7,679 bases of DNA from DASXMX01 sp036794395. GTDB lineage: Bacteria > Planctomycetota > Phycisphaerae > Tepidisphaerales > Tepidisphaeraceae. Below, in pieces: positions 1 through 5,142 of the stretch. The translations under genes and the position numbers were made by a program. Positions within the stretch are counted from its first letter, which is position 1; every line of letters starts with the position of its first letter. Location of the stretch: assembly GCA_036794395.1 (NCBI GenBank), contig DAIRGS010000338.1, positions 1-7,679 on the forward strand, read 5' to 3'. Under the pieces are notes generated by a model. The model was given only the letters and a program-made list of their open reading frames with translations. It was not told where the DNA came from and searched no databases.

Positions 1-150
1 CCGGGGGAAGCGAGCGGAATTGGCGACTGCCCGCGAGTGGGTAGGGAGGGGGTTCCTTCAGACCGACTACCTCTCCCAAAGTCTTTCGTATTCGATACAA
101 TACTCAACCAAACGTCGATCGCCGATCGAACACATTTTGGGGAGACCCCT
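1..150 (+). promoter_or_regulatory. Upstream region of the interrupted helicase gene with weak promoter signals
   Basis: No gene is supported here. TACAAT at 96-101 is a good -10 match, but no convincing -35 lies 16-18 bp upstream. A perfect inverted repeat, TCGATC-GCC-GATCGA (115-129), sits between that -10 and the coding start and could be an operator or simply a chance palindrome. A strong Shine-Dalgarno-like GGGGAG at 139-144 ends six bases before a CTG codon at 151. An ATG at 37 is in frame with the coding region but would add 38 residues with no family resemblance that I can see. Confidence 0.35.
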
Positions 151-365
151 CTGGACTTCCGCATCGCCGACACCTTCACCACCAGCCTCGCCAGGCTCAC
201 CAACGACGAGCAGAAGCTCGTCAAAACCACCGCCTTCGACCTCCAGCTCAACCCCGCCAACCCCGGAACGCAATTCCACAAACTCGACAAAGCCAAAGAC
301 AAAAACTTCTGGTCCGCGCGCGTCGGCCGGGACATTCGCCTCATCCTTCACAAGACCCCCTCCAG
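151..365 (+). pseudogene. 5' fragment of RelE-like domain/UvrD helicase gene, cut by the transposon
   Basis: This encodes the first 72 residues of a helicase whose remainder lies at 5172-7187. The product starts (L/M)DFRIADTF and contains FHKLDKAKDKNFWSARV and GRDIRLILHK, the pattern of a RelE/ParE-like fold as found at the N-terminus of some UvrD-type helicases (family recall). The likely start is the CTG at 151, because homologues I remember begin MDFRIADTF and GGGGAG lies six bases upstream. The next in-frame ATG upstream is at 37. The coding sequence breaks after TPS at position 365, where the transposon's left inverted repeat begins. The frame then stays open through the inverted repeat and antisense to the neighbouring cargo gene to a stop at 601-603, adding about 80 unrelated residues. 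The fragment lacks the last strands of the RelE-like fold and all helicase motifs, so it should be non-functional as a helicase. Confidence 0.88.
358..365. repeat. Left copy of 8-bp target site duplication
   Basis: CCCTCCAG at 358-365 is repeated exactly at 5172-5179, directly outside the two terminal inverted repeats. Eight to nine bases is the usual duplication length for IS1-family insertions. Deleting one copy together with the element restores the helicase reading frame, which supports these exact boundaries. Confidence 0.93.
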
Positions 366-394
366 GGTACTGGTACAGTTAGACATTGCTCCAT
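366..394 (+). repeat. Left terminal inverted repeat (29 bp, perfect)
   Basis: Begins GGTACTGGTACAG and ends TTGCTCCAT. It is the exact reverse complement of 5143-5171 over 29 bases and diverges at the thirtieth (A here, G on the other end). GGTAC is repeated within it (366-370 and 372-376). The interrupted helicase frame reads through it. Confidence 0.95.
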
Positions 395-405
395 ACGATC
401 GCTCA

Positions 406-660
406 TTACAAATTCTCTTTTTCCTCATCAAGTGGAACTACGGGAAATCCCCGTCTGCCCTCCACGCCATCTTGAGGCAAATCAAGCTTCCTGAGATTCC
501 GAACGGCAAGGTAAATAAAAAGAATGTCGATTGGAGCGTATATCATCAGCCCGAAGATGTTTCCCGAGTAAGCAAGCAGCAGAACGCCAAATGTGAAGTA
601 TAAGGAAATGATGCCGAAGATCACGGCCATGATGATTGACGTTCGCCTGTTGGTTGCCAT
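406..660 (-). CDS. Small two-transmembrane protein (84 aa), unknown function
   Basis: The start at 660 gives MATNRRTSIIMAVIFG. A longer reading from 711 would add 17 arginine-rich residues antisense to nothing recognisable. Two hydrophobic segments are visible, at roughly residues 8-32 (SIIMAVIFGIISLYFTFGVL) and 35-56 (containing GLMIYAPIDILFIYLAV). A charged cytoplasmic-type tail follows, ending DEEKENL. A run of G bases directly precedes the ATG and could act as a poor ribosome binding site. The gene ends 12 bp inside the left inverted repeat and is transcribed toward the element edge. It is divergent from the 841-1335 gene, with about 180 bp between them carrying phased TCGCTC repeats. I do not recognise the family. 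A membrane partner or effector is possible but unsupported. Confidence 0.6.
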   Translation of the reverse strand: MATNRRTSIIMAVIFGIISLYFTFGVLLLAYSGNIFGLMIYAPIDILFIYLAVRNLRKLDLPQDGVEGRRGFPVVPLDEEKENL

Positions 661-740
661 CCCCCCCAATCTTACCCGCCGCGACGGCGAGCGCATCGTC
701 AGATATGCCATTCAACGACAGCAAAATCTTCTTCCAAATC

Positions 741-766
741 TCGCTCCAATTCGCTCAATCTCGCTC
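741..766. promoter_or_regulatory. Three TCGCTC direct repeats at 10-bp spacing (candidate operator)
   Basis: TCGCTC occurs at 741-746, 751-756 and 761-766, exactly one helical turn apart, each followed by an A-rich tetranucleotide. The array lies between the two divergent cargo genes of the left arm. Such phased short repeats commonly bind a regulator on one DNA face. The winged-helix-like protein encoded next door is the obvious candidate, but that is inference. Confidence 0.4.
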
Positions 767-840
767 AAACTGTCGTGAATGGTCGTAATCCATCTGTTTG
801 GTTTTTCCAGCCATTCATAAAAAGGGAGAGAAAACCTCTT

Positions 841-1335
841 GTGCCCAGTCCGACAGTTCCTAAGATGTTCCGCATGGCTTCGCAAAACGGACATGAATTT
901 GACCAGGCCCGCGAAACTCTCATGGCTCGCGCACTCGAATATCGCGAACGAGGAGAGGGTCTTATCCGCAAGGCAGCAAGGCTTGAGGAACTGATCGCCT
1001 CAATTGACGAAATCAAGTCGGAGATTGAAGATCCCGCGCCAAGACAGTTCGCTAGGATGCGAAACAAGCTAGAGCAATCCAAGGGTGGTCGCCCTCCGAA
1101 CACTGCTCTTGAAAACGCAATGCTTAAGTTCGCATCTGAGGCAGACGGACTTTTCTCTAATAAAGAACTTTGGGAACGCACTGAGGCCAACTTTGGTCGG
1201 TCGTTCATTCGAGAGTCGTTCTACGCCACCTTGAAAAAGCTGGTTGAAGATGGGCGCATTGTGGAAAAGGTAAAAGCGATTGGCCGTCGCCCCGGCCAAT
1301 ATGAGCGCGGAGCTATCTTAAAGGCACTTTCCTGA
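841..1335 (+). CDS. Coiled-coil plus winged-helix-like protein, possible DNA-binding regulator
   Basis: From the GTG at 841 the product is 164 residues. AGGGAGAG at 823-830 is the only good ribosome binding site nearby. In-frame ATGs at 775, 865 and 874 lack one, so the start is uncertain. The N-terminal half is charged and helical (FDQARETLMARALEYRERGE, later RKAARLEELIASIDEIKSEI), with a heptad-like pattern suggesting a coiled coil. After a GRPP linker, the last 80 residues have the layout of a winged helix: LFSNKELWERTEANFG, then FIRESFYATLKKLVEDGRIV, then a basic hairpin-like KAIGRRPGQYERG. No family is recognised. Divergence from the two-TM gene and the phased repeats between them suggest local regulation. 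Codon usage is less C-ending than in the host helicase, consistent with cargo. A strong AAAGGAGGT follows the stop directly. Confidence 0.7.
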   Translation: MPSPTVPKMFRMASQNGHEFDQARETLMARALEYRERGEGLIRKAARLEELIASIDEIKSEIEDPAPRQFARMRNKLEQSKGGRPPNTALENAMLKFASEADGLFSNKELWERTEANFGRSFIRESFYATLKKLVEDGRIVEKVKAIGRRPGQYERGAILKALS

Positions 1336-1346
1336 AAGGAGGTCAA

Positions 1347-1406
1347 ATGGTCTGGATAATGGTTGGGTCGGCTGGACGGCCCGAAAAAAGTAGGCCGTGG
1401 CGATAG
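1347..1406 (+). CDS. Possible 19-aa peptide behind a near-perfect Shine-Dalgarno
   Basis: AAAGGAGGT, partly overlapping the stop of the preceding gene, is followed four bases later by ATG, opening a 19-codon frame (MVWIMVGSAGRPEKSRPWR) that ends with TAG at 1404-1406. The ribosome binding site is the strongest in the window, so translation is plausible. The frame runs into the first arm of a 10-bp hairpin at 1393. It could be a leader peptide, the remnant of a gene displaced by rearrangement, or meaningless. No similarity is recognised. Confidence 0.3.
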   Translation: MVWIMVGSAGRPEKSRPWR

Positions 1407-1571
1407 CTTATTGAGGGCAACCCGCCACGGCCCGACATCTAGCTGGGTCCGTTCCGGGGCGTGTTGATCGCACGCTCTGGGCGGCCCATTTTTACCCGCC
1501 GTACGTGTGTATCGGCGGGGGCCGGCATGACCGGCGGTGCCTGCTAGGGCGCTGCCCATCGTATCACGCCC
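1393..1571. other. GC-rich stretch with five successive hairpins, possible structured RNA
   Basis: Perfect stems visible by eye are 1393-1402 with 1423-1432 (10 bp, 20-nt loop), 1459-1463 with 1471-1475, 1495-1501 with 1513-1519 (7 bp, 11-nt loop), 1521-1525 with 1531-1535, and 1547-1551 with 1567-1571. They follow one another without overlap. The sequence is clearly more GC-rich than the cargo genes beside it, and no convincing coding frame crosses it. A structured transcript, a recombination or protein-binding site, or chance folding of GC-rich DNA are all possible. There is no match to an RNA family I know. Confidence 0.3.
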
Positions 1572-1616
1572 GGCTATCCCTGCAAGCACACATTCCCCGT
1601 CCGCTGGATACCCATC

Positions 1617-1817
1617 ATGGGCTCTGGCCAATCTGGGTCCGCGCAGAACCCGTCTGCGCCGTCGAACCGTCCCCGTCGCGTTTGGGACGCCGTAAACCTG
1701 TGCTGGCATGAACCACATACGTTCTGCCGGGGAGGGCACGGCAAATGGGTGCGAAAACCGGCCAACTCGCCGAAGTCGCAACTTGTTCTCCCGTTCGGAT
1801 TGCAGGGAGCCGCTTAG
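1617..1817 (+). CDS. Doubtful 66-aa ORF
   Basis: The frame from ATG 1617 to TAG 1817 encodes a short cysteine/histidine-containing product (NLCWHEPHTFCRGGHGKWVR near residues 28-47) with a proline- and serine-rich N-terminus. There is no ribosome binding site before the ATG and no family resemblance. The C/H spacing might suggest metal binding, but that is weak. It would converge on the ribbon-helix-helix gene ending at 1858. It is listed because it is the only open frame of any length covering 1580-1820 that does not look like an antisense shadow, but it may well be non-coding. Confidence 0.2.
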   Translation: MGSGQSGSAQNPSAPSNRPRRVWDAVNLCWHEPHTFCRGGHGKWVRKPANSPKSQLVLPFGLQGAA

Positions 1818-1828
1818 GCTCGCGGGGG

Positions 1829-1850
1829 CCGGGGGCTTAACCGCCCTCGG
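1829..1850. terminator. Hairpin between convergent frames, possible terminator for the RHH gene
   Basis: CCGGGGGC (1829-1836) pairs with GCCCTCGG (1843-1850), giving an 8-bp stem with one G-U pair and a 6-nt loop. It lies 8 bp beyond the end of the ribbon-helix-helix gene. No T-run follows on either strand, so intrinsic termination is uncertain. Confidence 0.3.
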
Positions 1851-1857
1851 TCGCCCT

Positions 1858-2019
1858 TCACTTTGCGTGTTCGAGTAACACCATGCGCGCCCACGCCGAC
1901 ACGTCCAGGTGGTTTGCCCCCGCCACCTTGTCGAGCGCCTTGCGTTCCGATTCGGTAAGCCGAATGCGCAATATATTCTCCCGTCGTTCCGTTTTGGTCT
2001 TTTTCGGTCGTCCTGCCAT
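1858..2019 (-). CDS. 53-aa ribbon-helix-helix (CopG/Arc-like) DNA-binding protein
   Basis: The frame runs from ATG at 2019 to TGA at 1858. The product begins MAGRPKKTKTERRENILRIR and has the RHH layout. A basic N-terminal arm is followed by a short strand (NILRIRL, about residues 15-21), helix 1 (TESERKALDKVAGANHL, about 22-38) and helix 2 (SAWARMVLLEHAK, about 41-53). The length and pattern fit small CopG/Arc-type repressors and antitoxin-like proteins. It is transcribed divergently from the transposase across an 83-bp gap that holds two near-identical promoter-operator units, one ahead of each gene. This suggests it represses both itself and the transposase, a role filled in classical IS1 by the separate InsA product. 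The start is fixed by a well-spaced promoter whose predicted transcript starts at or next to the ATG (leaderless). The partner of an antitoxin would be missing, so a regulator is favoured. Confidence 0.75.
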   Translation of the reverse strand: MAGRPKKTKTERRENILRIRLTESERKALDKVAGANHLDVSAWARMVLLEHAK

Positions 2020-2102
2020 GCAAATATCGTAGCCACAAAAAATCCACGCGTCAAGAACGGATTTCTCTTGCGTGTAGTATTTTTGTAGCTACAATAATCC
2101 CC
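2020..2102. promoter_or_regulatory. Divergent mirrored promoters with paired operators (RHH gene / transposase)
   Basis: Rightward, for the transposase: -35 TTGCGT (2068-2073), 16-bp spacer, -10 TACAAT (2090-2095). Leftward, for the RHH gene: -35 TTGACG (complement of 2049-2054), 17-bp spacer, -10 TACGAT (complement of 2026-2031). Each start codon lies 7 bases from its -10, so both transcripts should be leaderless, and neither gene has a Shine-Dalgarno. The perfect 12-bp palindrome TTGTAGCTACAA (2083-2094) overlaps the transposase -10. A 10/12 copy, TTGTGGCTACGA on the minus strand (2027-2038), overlaps the RHH -10. The two units read alike from a run of T through the operator into the start codon. 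A repressor bound to both would silence both genes together. The sites are seen in the sequence, and their recognition by the RHH protein is inferred. Confidence 0.6.
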
Positions 2103-2930
2103 ATGAAGCAGTTGAGCACATCTAAGCGGGTTCAAGTGATTTCGGCCCTGTTTGAAGGTATGGGTATCAATGCGTGCGTTCGGATGACCGGCATTCATAA
2201 AACGACGATTCTCAAGTTGCTTGCCGATCTTGGGACTGCCTGCCAGGAGTTTCATGATGAGAAGGTTCGCGGCCTAACGTGCAAGCGAATTCAATGCGAC
2301 GAGATCTGGGCATTCTGCCATTCCAAGGAAAAGAACGTTTCGGAAGACCATCGCGGCGTTTTCGGTTTTGGCGACGTTTGGACTTGGACGGCCATCGACG
2401 CGGACACGAAGTTGATGGTTAGCTGGCTCGCTGGCGACCGCGATCTTCATTACGCAAACATTTTCATGCAAGACGTTGCCGACCGTCTCACTCATCGCAT
2501 CTCGCTCACGACGGATGGCCTTCGGTCGTATTTGGATGCCGTCTACAACGCGTTCGGTAATGACATCGACTACACGATGCTTATAAAAATCTACGGGCCG
2601 GACAAGAGCGGCGCGGGCCGGTACAGTCCGCCAGTCGTTACGGGAATCAAGCATGAGCCGATTTGCGGCAATCCTGAACCCGACGCAATAAACACGAGCT
2701 TCGTTGAGCGGAGTAACTTGACGATGCGTATGCAGATGCGTCGTTACACGCGGTTGACGAATGGGCATTCAAAGAAGGTGGAGAATCACATCCACATGAA
2801 TGCCGCGTTCTTCACCTATTACAACTTCTGCCGCGTCCATATGACCATTAAGAAGACGCCCGCGATGGCGGCGGGGATTTCCGATCACCGTTGGACTTTG
2901 GAGGATTTGATTGGACTGATCGCCGCGTAA
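2103..2930 (+). CDS. IS1-family DDE transposase (275 aa)
   Basis: This is the enzyme that cuts and joins the element's ends. An N-terminal helix-turn-helix (about residues 13-42, GINACVRMTGIHKTTILKLL) is followed by a DDE core. The likely acidic residues are D66 (IQCDEIWAF), D138 (LTTDGLRSY) and E202 (TSFVERSNLTMRMQMRR), followed by the conserved TRLTNGHSKKVENH, NFCRVH and KTPAMAAGISDH motifs. These match single-frame IS1-type transposases, unlike classical IS1, which joins InsA and InsB by frameshifting. The length is normal and the frame is intact, so it is probably active. GGTACTG ends and an 8-bp duplication agree with this family. The ATG at 2103 follows the predicted -10 by 7 bases with no ribosome binding site, implying leaderless translation and perhaps low expression. 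It sits in the middle of its element, with cargo on both sides. Its last 83 bp overlap the 61-aa ORF antisense. Confidence 0.93.
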   Translation: MKQLSTSKRVQVISALFEGMGINACVRMTGIHKTTILKLLADLGTACQEFHDEKVRGLTCKRIQCDEIWAFCHSKEKNVSEDHRGVFGFGDVWTWTAIDADTKLMVSWLAGDRDLHYANIFMQDVADRLTHRISLTTDGLRSYLDAVYNAFGNDIDYTMLIKIYGPDKSGAGRYSPPVVTGIKHEPICGNPEPDAINTSFVERSNLTMRMQMRRYTRLTNGHSKKVENHIHMNAAFFTYYNFCRVHMTIKKTPAMAAGISDHRWTLEDLIGLIAA

Positions 2931-3033
2931 GCGGCTTGTCGTTCACCAGTGGACCGCCTATCGCCGCTTCAACAGCGGCGAGGGCGGTTTGGGTGAAGTC
3001 CATTTTCGGTGCCTTCTTCTTCGTCTTTTTCAT
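2848..3033 (-). CDS. Small basic ORF (61 aa), last gene of the ATPase operon, possibly truncated
   Basis: The product starts MKKTKKKAPKMDFTQTALAA and continues as an alanine-rich helix (VEAAIGGPLVNDKPL). AAAGGG precedes the ATG by 8 bases, and the gene begins 25 bp after the one-TM gene on the same strand, so it looks like the fourth member of that operon. The pattern of a basic start, then a DFTQTA-like helix and a small C-terminal stretch, resembles short uncharacterised proteins I have seen in many bacterial genomes, but I cannot name a family. The last 28 residues are encoded antisense to the transposase end and are proline/serine/arginine-rich. The natural protein may therefore have been longer, with its 3' end replaced by transposase sequence when the element was assembled. 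Confidence 0.5.
   Translation of the reverse strand: MKKTKKKAPKMDFTQTALAAVEAAIGGPLVNDKPLTRRSVQSNPPKSNGDRKSPPPSRASS
2953..2988. terminator. Strong hairpin 22 bp after the transposase stop
   Basis: CGCCGCT (2962-2968) pairs with AGCGGCG (2974-2980) around a TCAAC loop. An outer stem, ACCGCC (2953-2958) with GGCGGT (2983-2988), is separated from it by small bulges. It could end transposase transcription, but no T-run follows on the plus strand. It also encodes the alanine-rich helix of the antisense 61-aa ORF, so its symmetry may be a by-product of that coding sequence. Confidence 0.35.
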
Positions 3034-3058
3034 ACAACGAACCCTTTGCGAGGAATGT

Positions 3059-3541
3059 TCAAACTCGACGCTTGAACAGTTCCGCCTTTACCCTTTGGGT
3101 TGCATTTACAACTGTCAGAAACCTAGTGCGGTCTGCTGGTCGATTTACTTCCTCGAACTGCCCCGACGTGCAAGCGTCACTGATCTCCACCATGAGAGGC
3201 GTAAAATCAACTTTCTTGCAGTACCTTCCCCCGTATTGATCTAGGGTCGAATTAATGCTCTTGATCGCCCCCTTGATTTTTTGTTCTAGTTTCCGAGCAT
3301 CCTGCCGGATCTCGTCAGATGCCTTGCCCGTTCCGCTACAGTCCAAACTCCAATATTCGAGCGTCTCATCCGCCAGGTCGTTCAATTCCTTTGTCAGGTA
3401 ATCAATCAGGGAAGATTCGGTCGATTTCATGGCCCAATACTTCTGAACAAGGAATCCACCGACCAGCACGCCCACGACCGAAGGCGAGACATAAATCACA
3501 TACTTCCCGAGCGCCTCAAGTATGGCCAGCGCGTATTCCAT
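3059..3541 (-). CDS. One-transmembrane protein (160 aa) in the ATPase/STAS-like operon
   Basis: The start at 3541 lies 7 bp after the stop of the STAS-like gene, so translation is probably coupled. AAAGGGG within the end of the upstream gene may serve as ribosome binding site. A single hydrophobic segment covers about residues 10-33 (YVIYVSPSVVGVLVGGFLVQ). The remaining 125 residues are charged and mostly helical, with likely coiled-coil character around ELNDLADETLEYW and the EIRQDARKLEQKIKGAIKSI region. No enzymatic motif is visible. The arrangement suggests an N-terminal membrane anchor with a cytoplasmic helical domain. As the membrane member of a three-gene ATPase/STAS-like cassette it could be the output or effector, or a sensor. 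That is inferred from context only. I do not recognise the family. Confidence 0.75.
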   Translation of the reverse strand: MEYALAILEALGKYVIYVSPSVVGVLVGGFLVQKYWAMKSTESSLIDYLTKELNDLADETLEYWSLDCSGTGKASDEIRQDARKLEQKIKGAIKSINSTLDQYGGRYCKKVDFTPLMVEISDACTSGQFEEVNRPADRTRFLTVVNATQRVKAELFKRRV

Positions 3542-3548
3542 GATGGGA

Positions 3549-3878
3549 TTAAGCCCCCTTTTCCTTCTTCGCTTCCGTGATGTATCTCCAAATCAGATCG
3601 TGATAGAGCTTGAAATCCTCGTCCTTGTATTCGATGGTCAGCCGCTTTTTCAATTCTTCTGCGGTAAAGAATCCGCCCCGCACAAGGCCGCCGAAAGCCT
3701 CTTCCAAAAAAGAAGATCCATATCCCTCAGCATCGTCAATATCCACCGCGACCGGACCCTGTTCAAGCGCGGGTCGCATGAATTCATCACGGAACCTGCT
3801 TCCGTTGTATTCACCATCGCTGGGATATCGTCCGAGCGGCGTATCCGAGTAATCACGTGCTATTTTAATCGTTCTCAT
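3549..3878 (-). CDS. STAS-like domain protein of DUF4325 type (109 aa)
   Basis: The product reads MRTIKIARDYSDTPLGRYPS, then DGEYNGSRFRDEFMRPAL, a strand VAVDIDDAEGYGSSFLEEAF and GGLVRGGF. This matches the DUF4325 pattern as I recall it: a strand, a D-x-D/G turn, then the S-S-F-L-E-E-A-F-G-G-L helix of a STAS-like fold. The C-terminal helix (DEDFKLYHDLIWRYI) ends in a lysine-rich tail. The ATG at 3878 lies 6 bp after the stop of the GHKL ATPase, with GGAAG between, so the two are translationally coupled. STAS proteins such as SpoIIAA are phosphorylated by, and bind, GHKL kinases such as SpoIIAB, on a serine at the start of the helix. Here the paired serines in YGSSF (about residues 53-57) are the candidate site. 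A switch role with the adjacent ATPase is inferred, and no direct target is visible. Confidence 0.8.
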   Translation of the reverse strand: MRTIKIARDYSDTPLGRYPSDGEYNGSRFRDEFMRPALEQGPVAVDIDDAEGYGSSFLEEAFGGLVRGGFFTAEELKKRLTIEYKDEDFKLYHDLIWRYITEAKKEKGA

Positions 3879-3884
3879 CGCTTC

Positions 3885-5015
3885 CTACAGTTTCGCTGAC
3901 CATTCAATTAGCGTGCCACCGATTGAGGTTTTGTGATCTCGCAAAATCGTGGCCCGCGGTTTATTGGGCGTATTGGTCATCTGGAAAAGACCATAATGAC
4001 TATAAATCGACAACTGACCATCTTCATGAGCGCTGAAGAACTCGACCAGATTCGGCAAGCCCTTGCCTCTTTCGAGGCGGAACGTCGAACTCCGACCGTA
4101 TCCCATGGCGGCCTGGATCTTTTGCGAATCTGACCACGATCCAAAAAACTCCTTCATCGATTCGAATATCGTTGATCTTGGAAGCGTGCTTGGGATTCCG
4201 ATTCCTTGATCATAAAATACGACATACAAATTGCGGCTCCCTTTATCATATGAGGCGGAAAGCCACCATTCCTTTTTGTTGCTGCTTGGATCGTTTAAGG
4301 GGTAAGCGTGCTGTCCGACGTTTGTGATTGCCTCTGACAGGCCATCGAATAGAAGACGTTTTCTAATTCTTTGTCCAACAATGGCTTCGATGTTGATTCG
4401 CAACTGTTTTGCGAGCTTTCCCTTATCCCCCTCGCCCGAATGTCCCTTCAGAAACTTCAGAAAGGTGAGGTCATTTTGTTCAGTCGCACACATCGGCCTA
4501 GGCAGGTGCAAAAGCTCAAAATAGCCCATTTCAAAGAGGAGCCGCTTAACGTCTTCTTGCCAGCGATGCACTTCAGCCTTCAGACGTCCGCCAACCAACT
4601 GATTCCATCGGTCCACCTCGCTCGCAAGCACTAATGCGCTTGCTGGGGAGATTTCCCGAAGCCTGTCAAAACGCAGTTTTCTGACGGCAAATAGTCCTTC
4701 GGAAGCGTTACGCAAATATCGCAGACAAACGGCTGTTTCCTCGTAATTTGATTCAAAATCCATCTTCCCAGGAAGCCATATTTCATGAGAAGTGTGGCTG
4801 GAAGGTCGTTTGACAGGTTCGACCTTATCCGTTCGAGGGCTTGGCGCGGTTTTTTGAGGAGATCCAACCCGACTGCTTTTCTGGAACCGGCGAATGTCCC
4901 GGCTAATCCGCCAGACCTTTCTCCGATTCCGTCTTTGGCGGTTTCCTCCCTGCTTCACAGCCCAGATAATATCAGCCATGAATCGCGAGTCTAGGATGCC
5001 AAAAAGGTATCGCAT
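3885..5015 (-). CDS. GHKL-type ATPase with STAS-like N-terminal half (376 aa)
   Basis: First gene of a leftward cargo operon. Residues 1-80 are strongly basic and low in order (RQRRNRRKVWRISRDIRRFQ). Residues about 85-175 have a STAS-like alternation (MDFESNYEETAVCLRYLRNA, then LRFDRLREISPASALVLASE). The C-terminal half is a GHKL ATPase: N-box SEAITNVGQHAY (E228, N232), G1 box DQGIGIP (D269), G2 box GKGLPNL (318-324) and a final GGTLIEW (366-372). There is no H-box/dimerisation helix, so it is not an ordinary sensor histidine kinase. The closest analogy is anti-sigma-type serine kinases or stand-alone ATP-binding switches. The DUF4325 gene starts 6 bp downstream. The start is uncertain: ATG 5015 or ATG 4979, neither with a clear ribosome binding site. 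The 127 bp between 5015 and the right inverted repeat should hold the promoter, but I see no strong match. Confidence 0.83.
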   Translation of the reverse strand: MRYLFGILDSRFMADIIWAVKQGGNRQRRNRRKVWRISRDIRRFQKSSRVGSPQKTAPSPRTDKVEPVKRPSSHTSHEIWLPGKMDFESNYEETAVCLRYLRNASEGLFAVRKLRFDRLREISPASALVLASEVDRWNQLVGGRLKAEVHRWQEDVKRLLFEMGYFELLHLPRPMCATEQNDLTFLKFLKGHSGEGDKGKLAKQLRINIEAIVGQRIRKRLLFDGLSEAITNVGQHAYPLNDPSSNKKEWWLSASYDKGSRNLYVVFYDQGIGIPSTLPRSTIFESMKEFFGSWSDSQKIQAAMGYGRSSTFRLERGKGLPNLVEFFSAHEDGQLSIYSHYGLFQMTNTPNKPRATILRDHKTSIGGTLIEWSAKL

Positions 5016-5142
5016 GGTATCGGTGGTACGACGGGGTTTCGATCGCCTTGCCTATCTGAGCGGGCGATGGGGGCCAGCCAATTGCCGGGAACCAATTCGT
5101 TATCGAGTGTTGCCGATTGTCGTTGCGAAGTGGGATGGACAC

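Noticed and set aside
1858..2019. Antitoxin of a toxin-antitoxin pair
   Set aside because: The RHH fold fits, but no toxin-like gene lies next to it. The mirrored operators with the transposase better support a transposition regulator. The RelE-like fragment at 151-365 belongs to the host helicase.
1221..2255. Long minus-strand open frame (344 codons)
   Set aside because: It crosses the 3' part of the winged-helix-like gene, the hairpin-rich region, the RHH gene and the transposase start. Its translation is arginine/proline-rich with no family pattern.
3885..5015. Sensor histidine kinase of a two-component system
   Set aside because: It has the N, G1 and G2 boxes but no H-box histidine or dimerisation helix, no transmembrane sensor, and no response regulator nearby.
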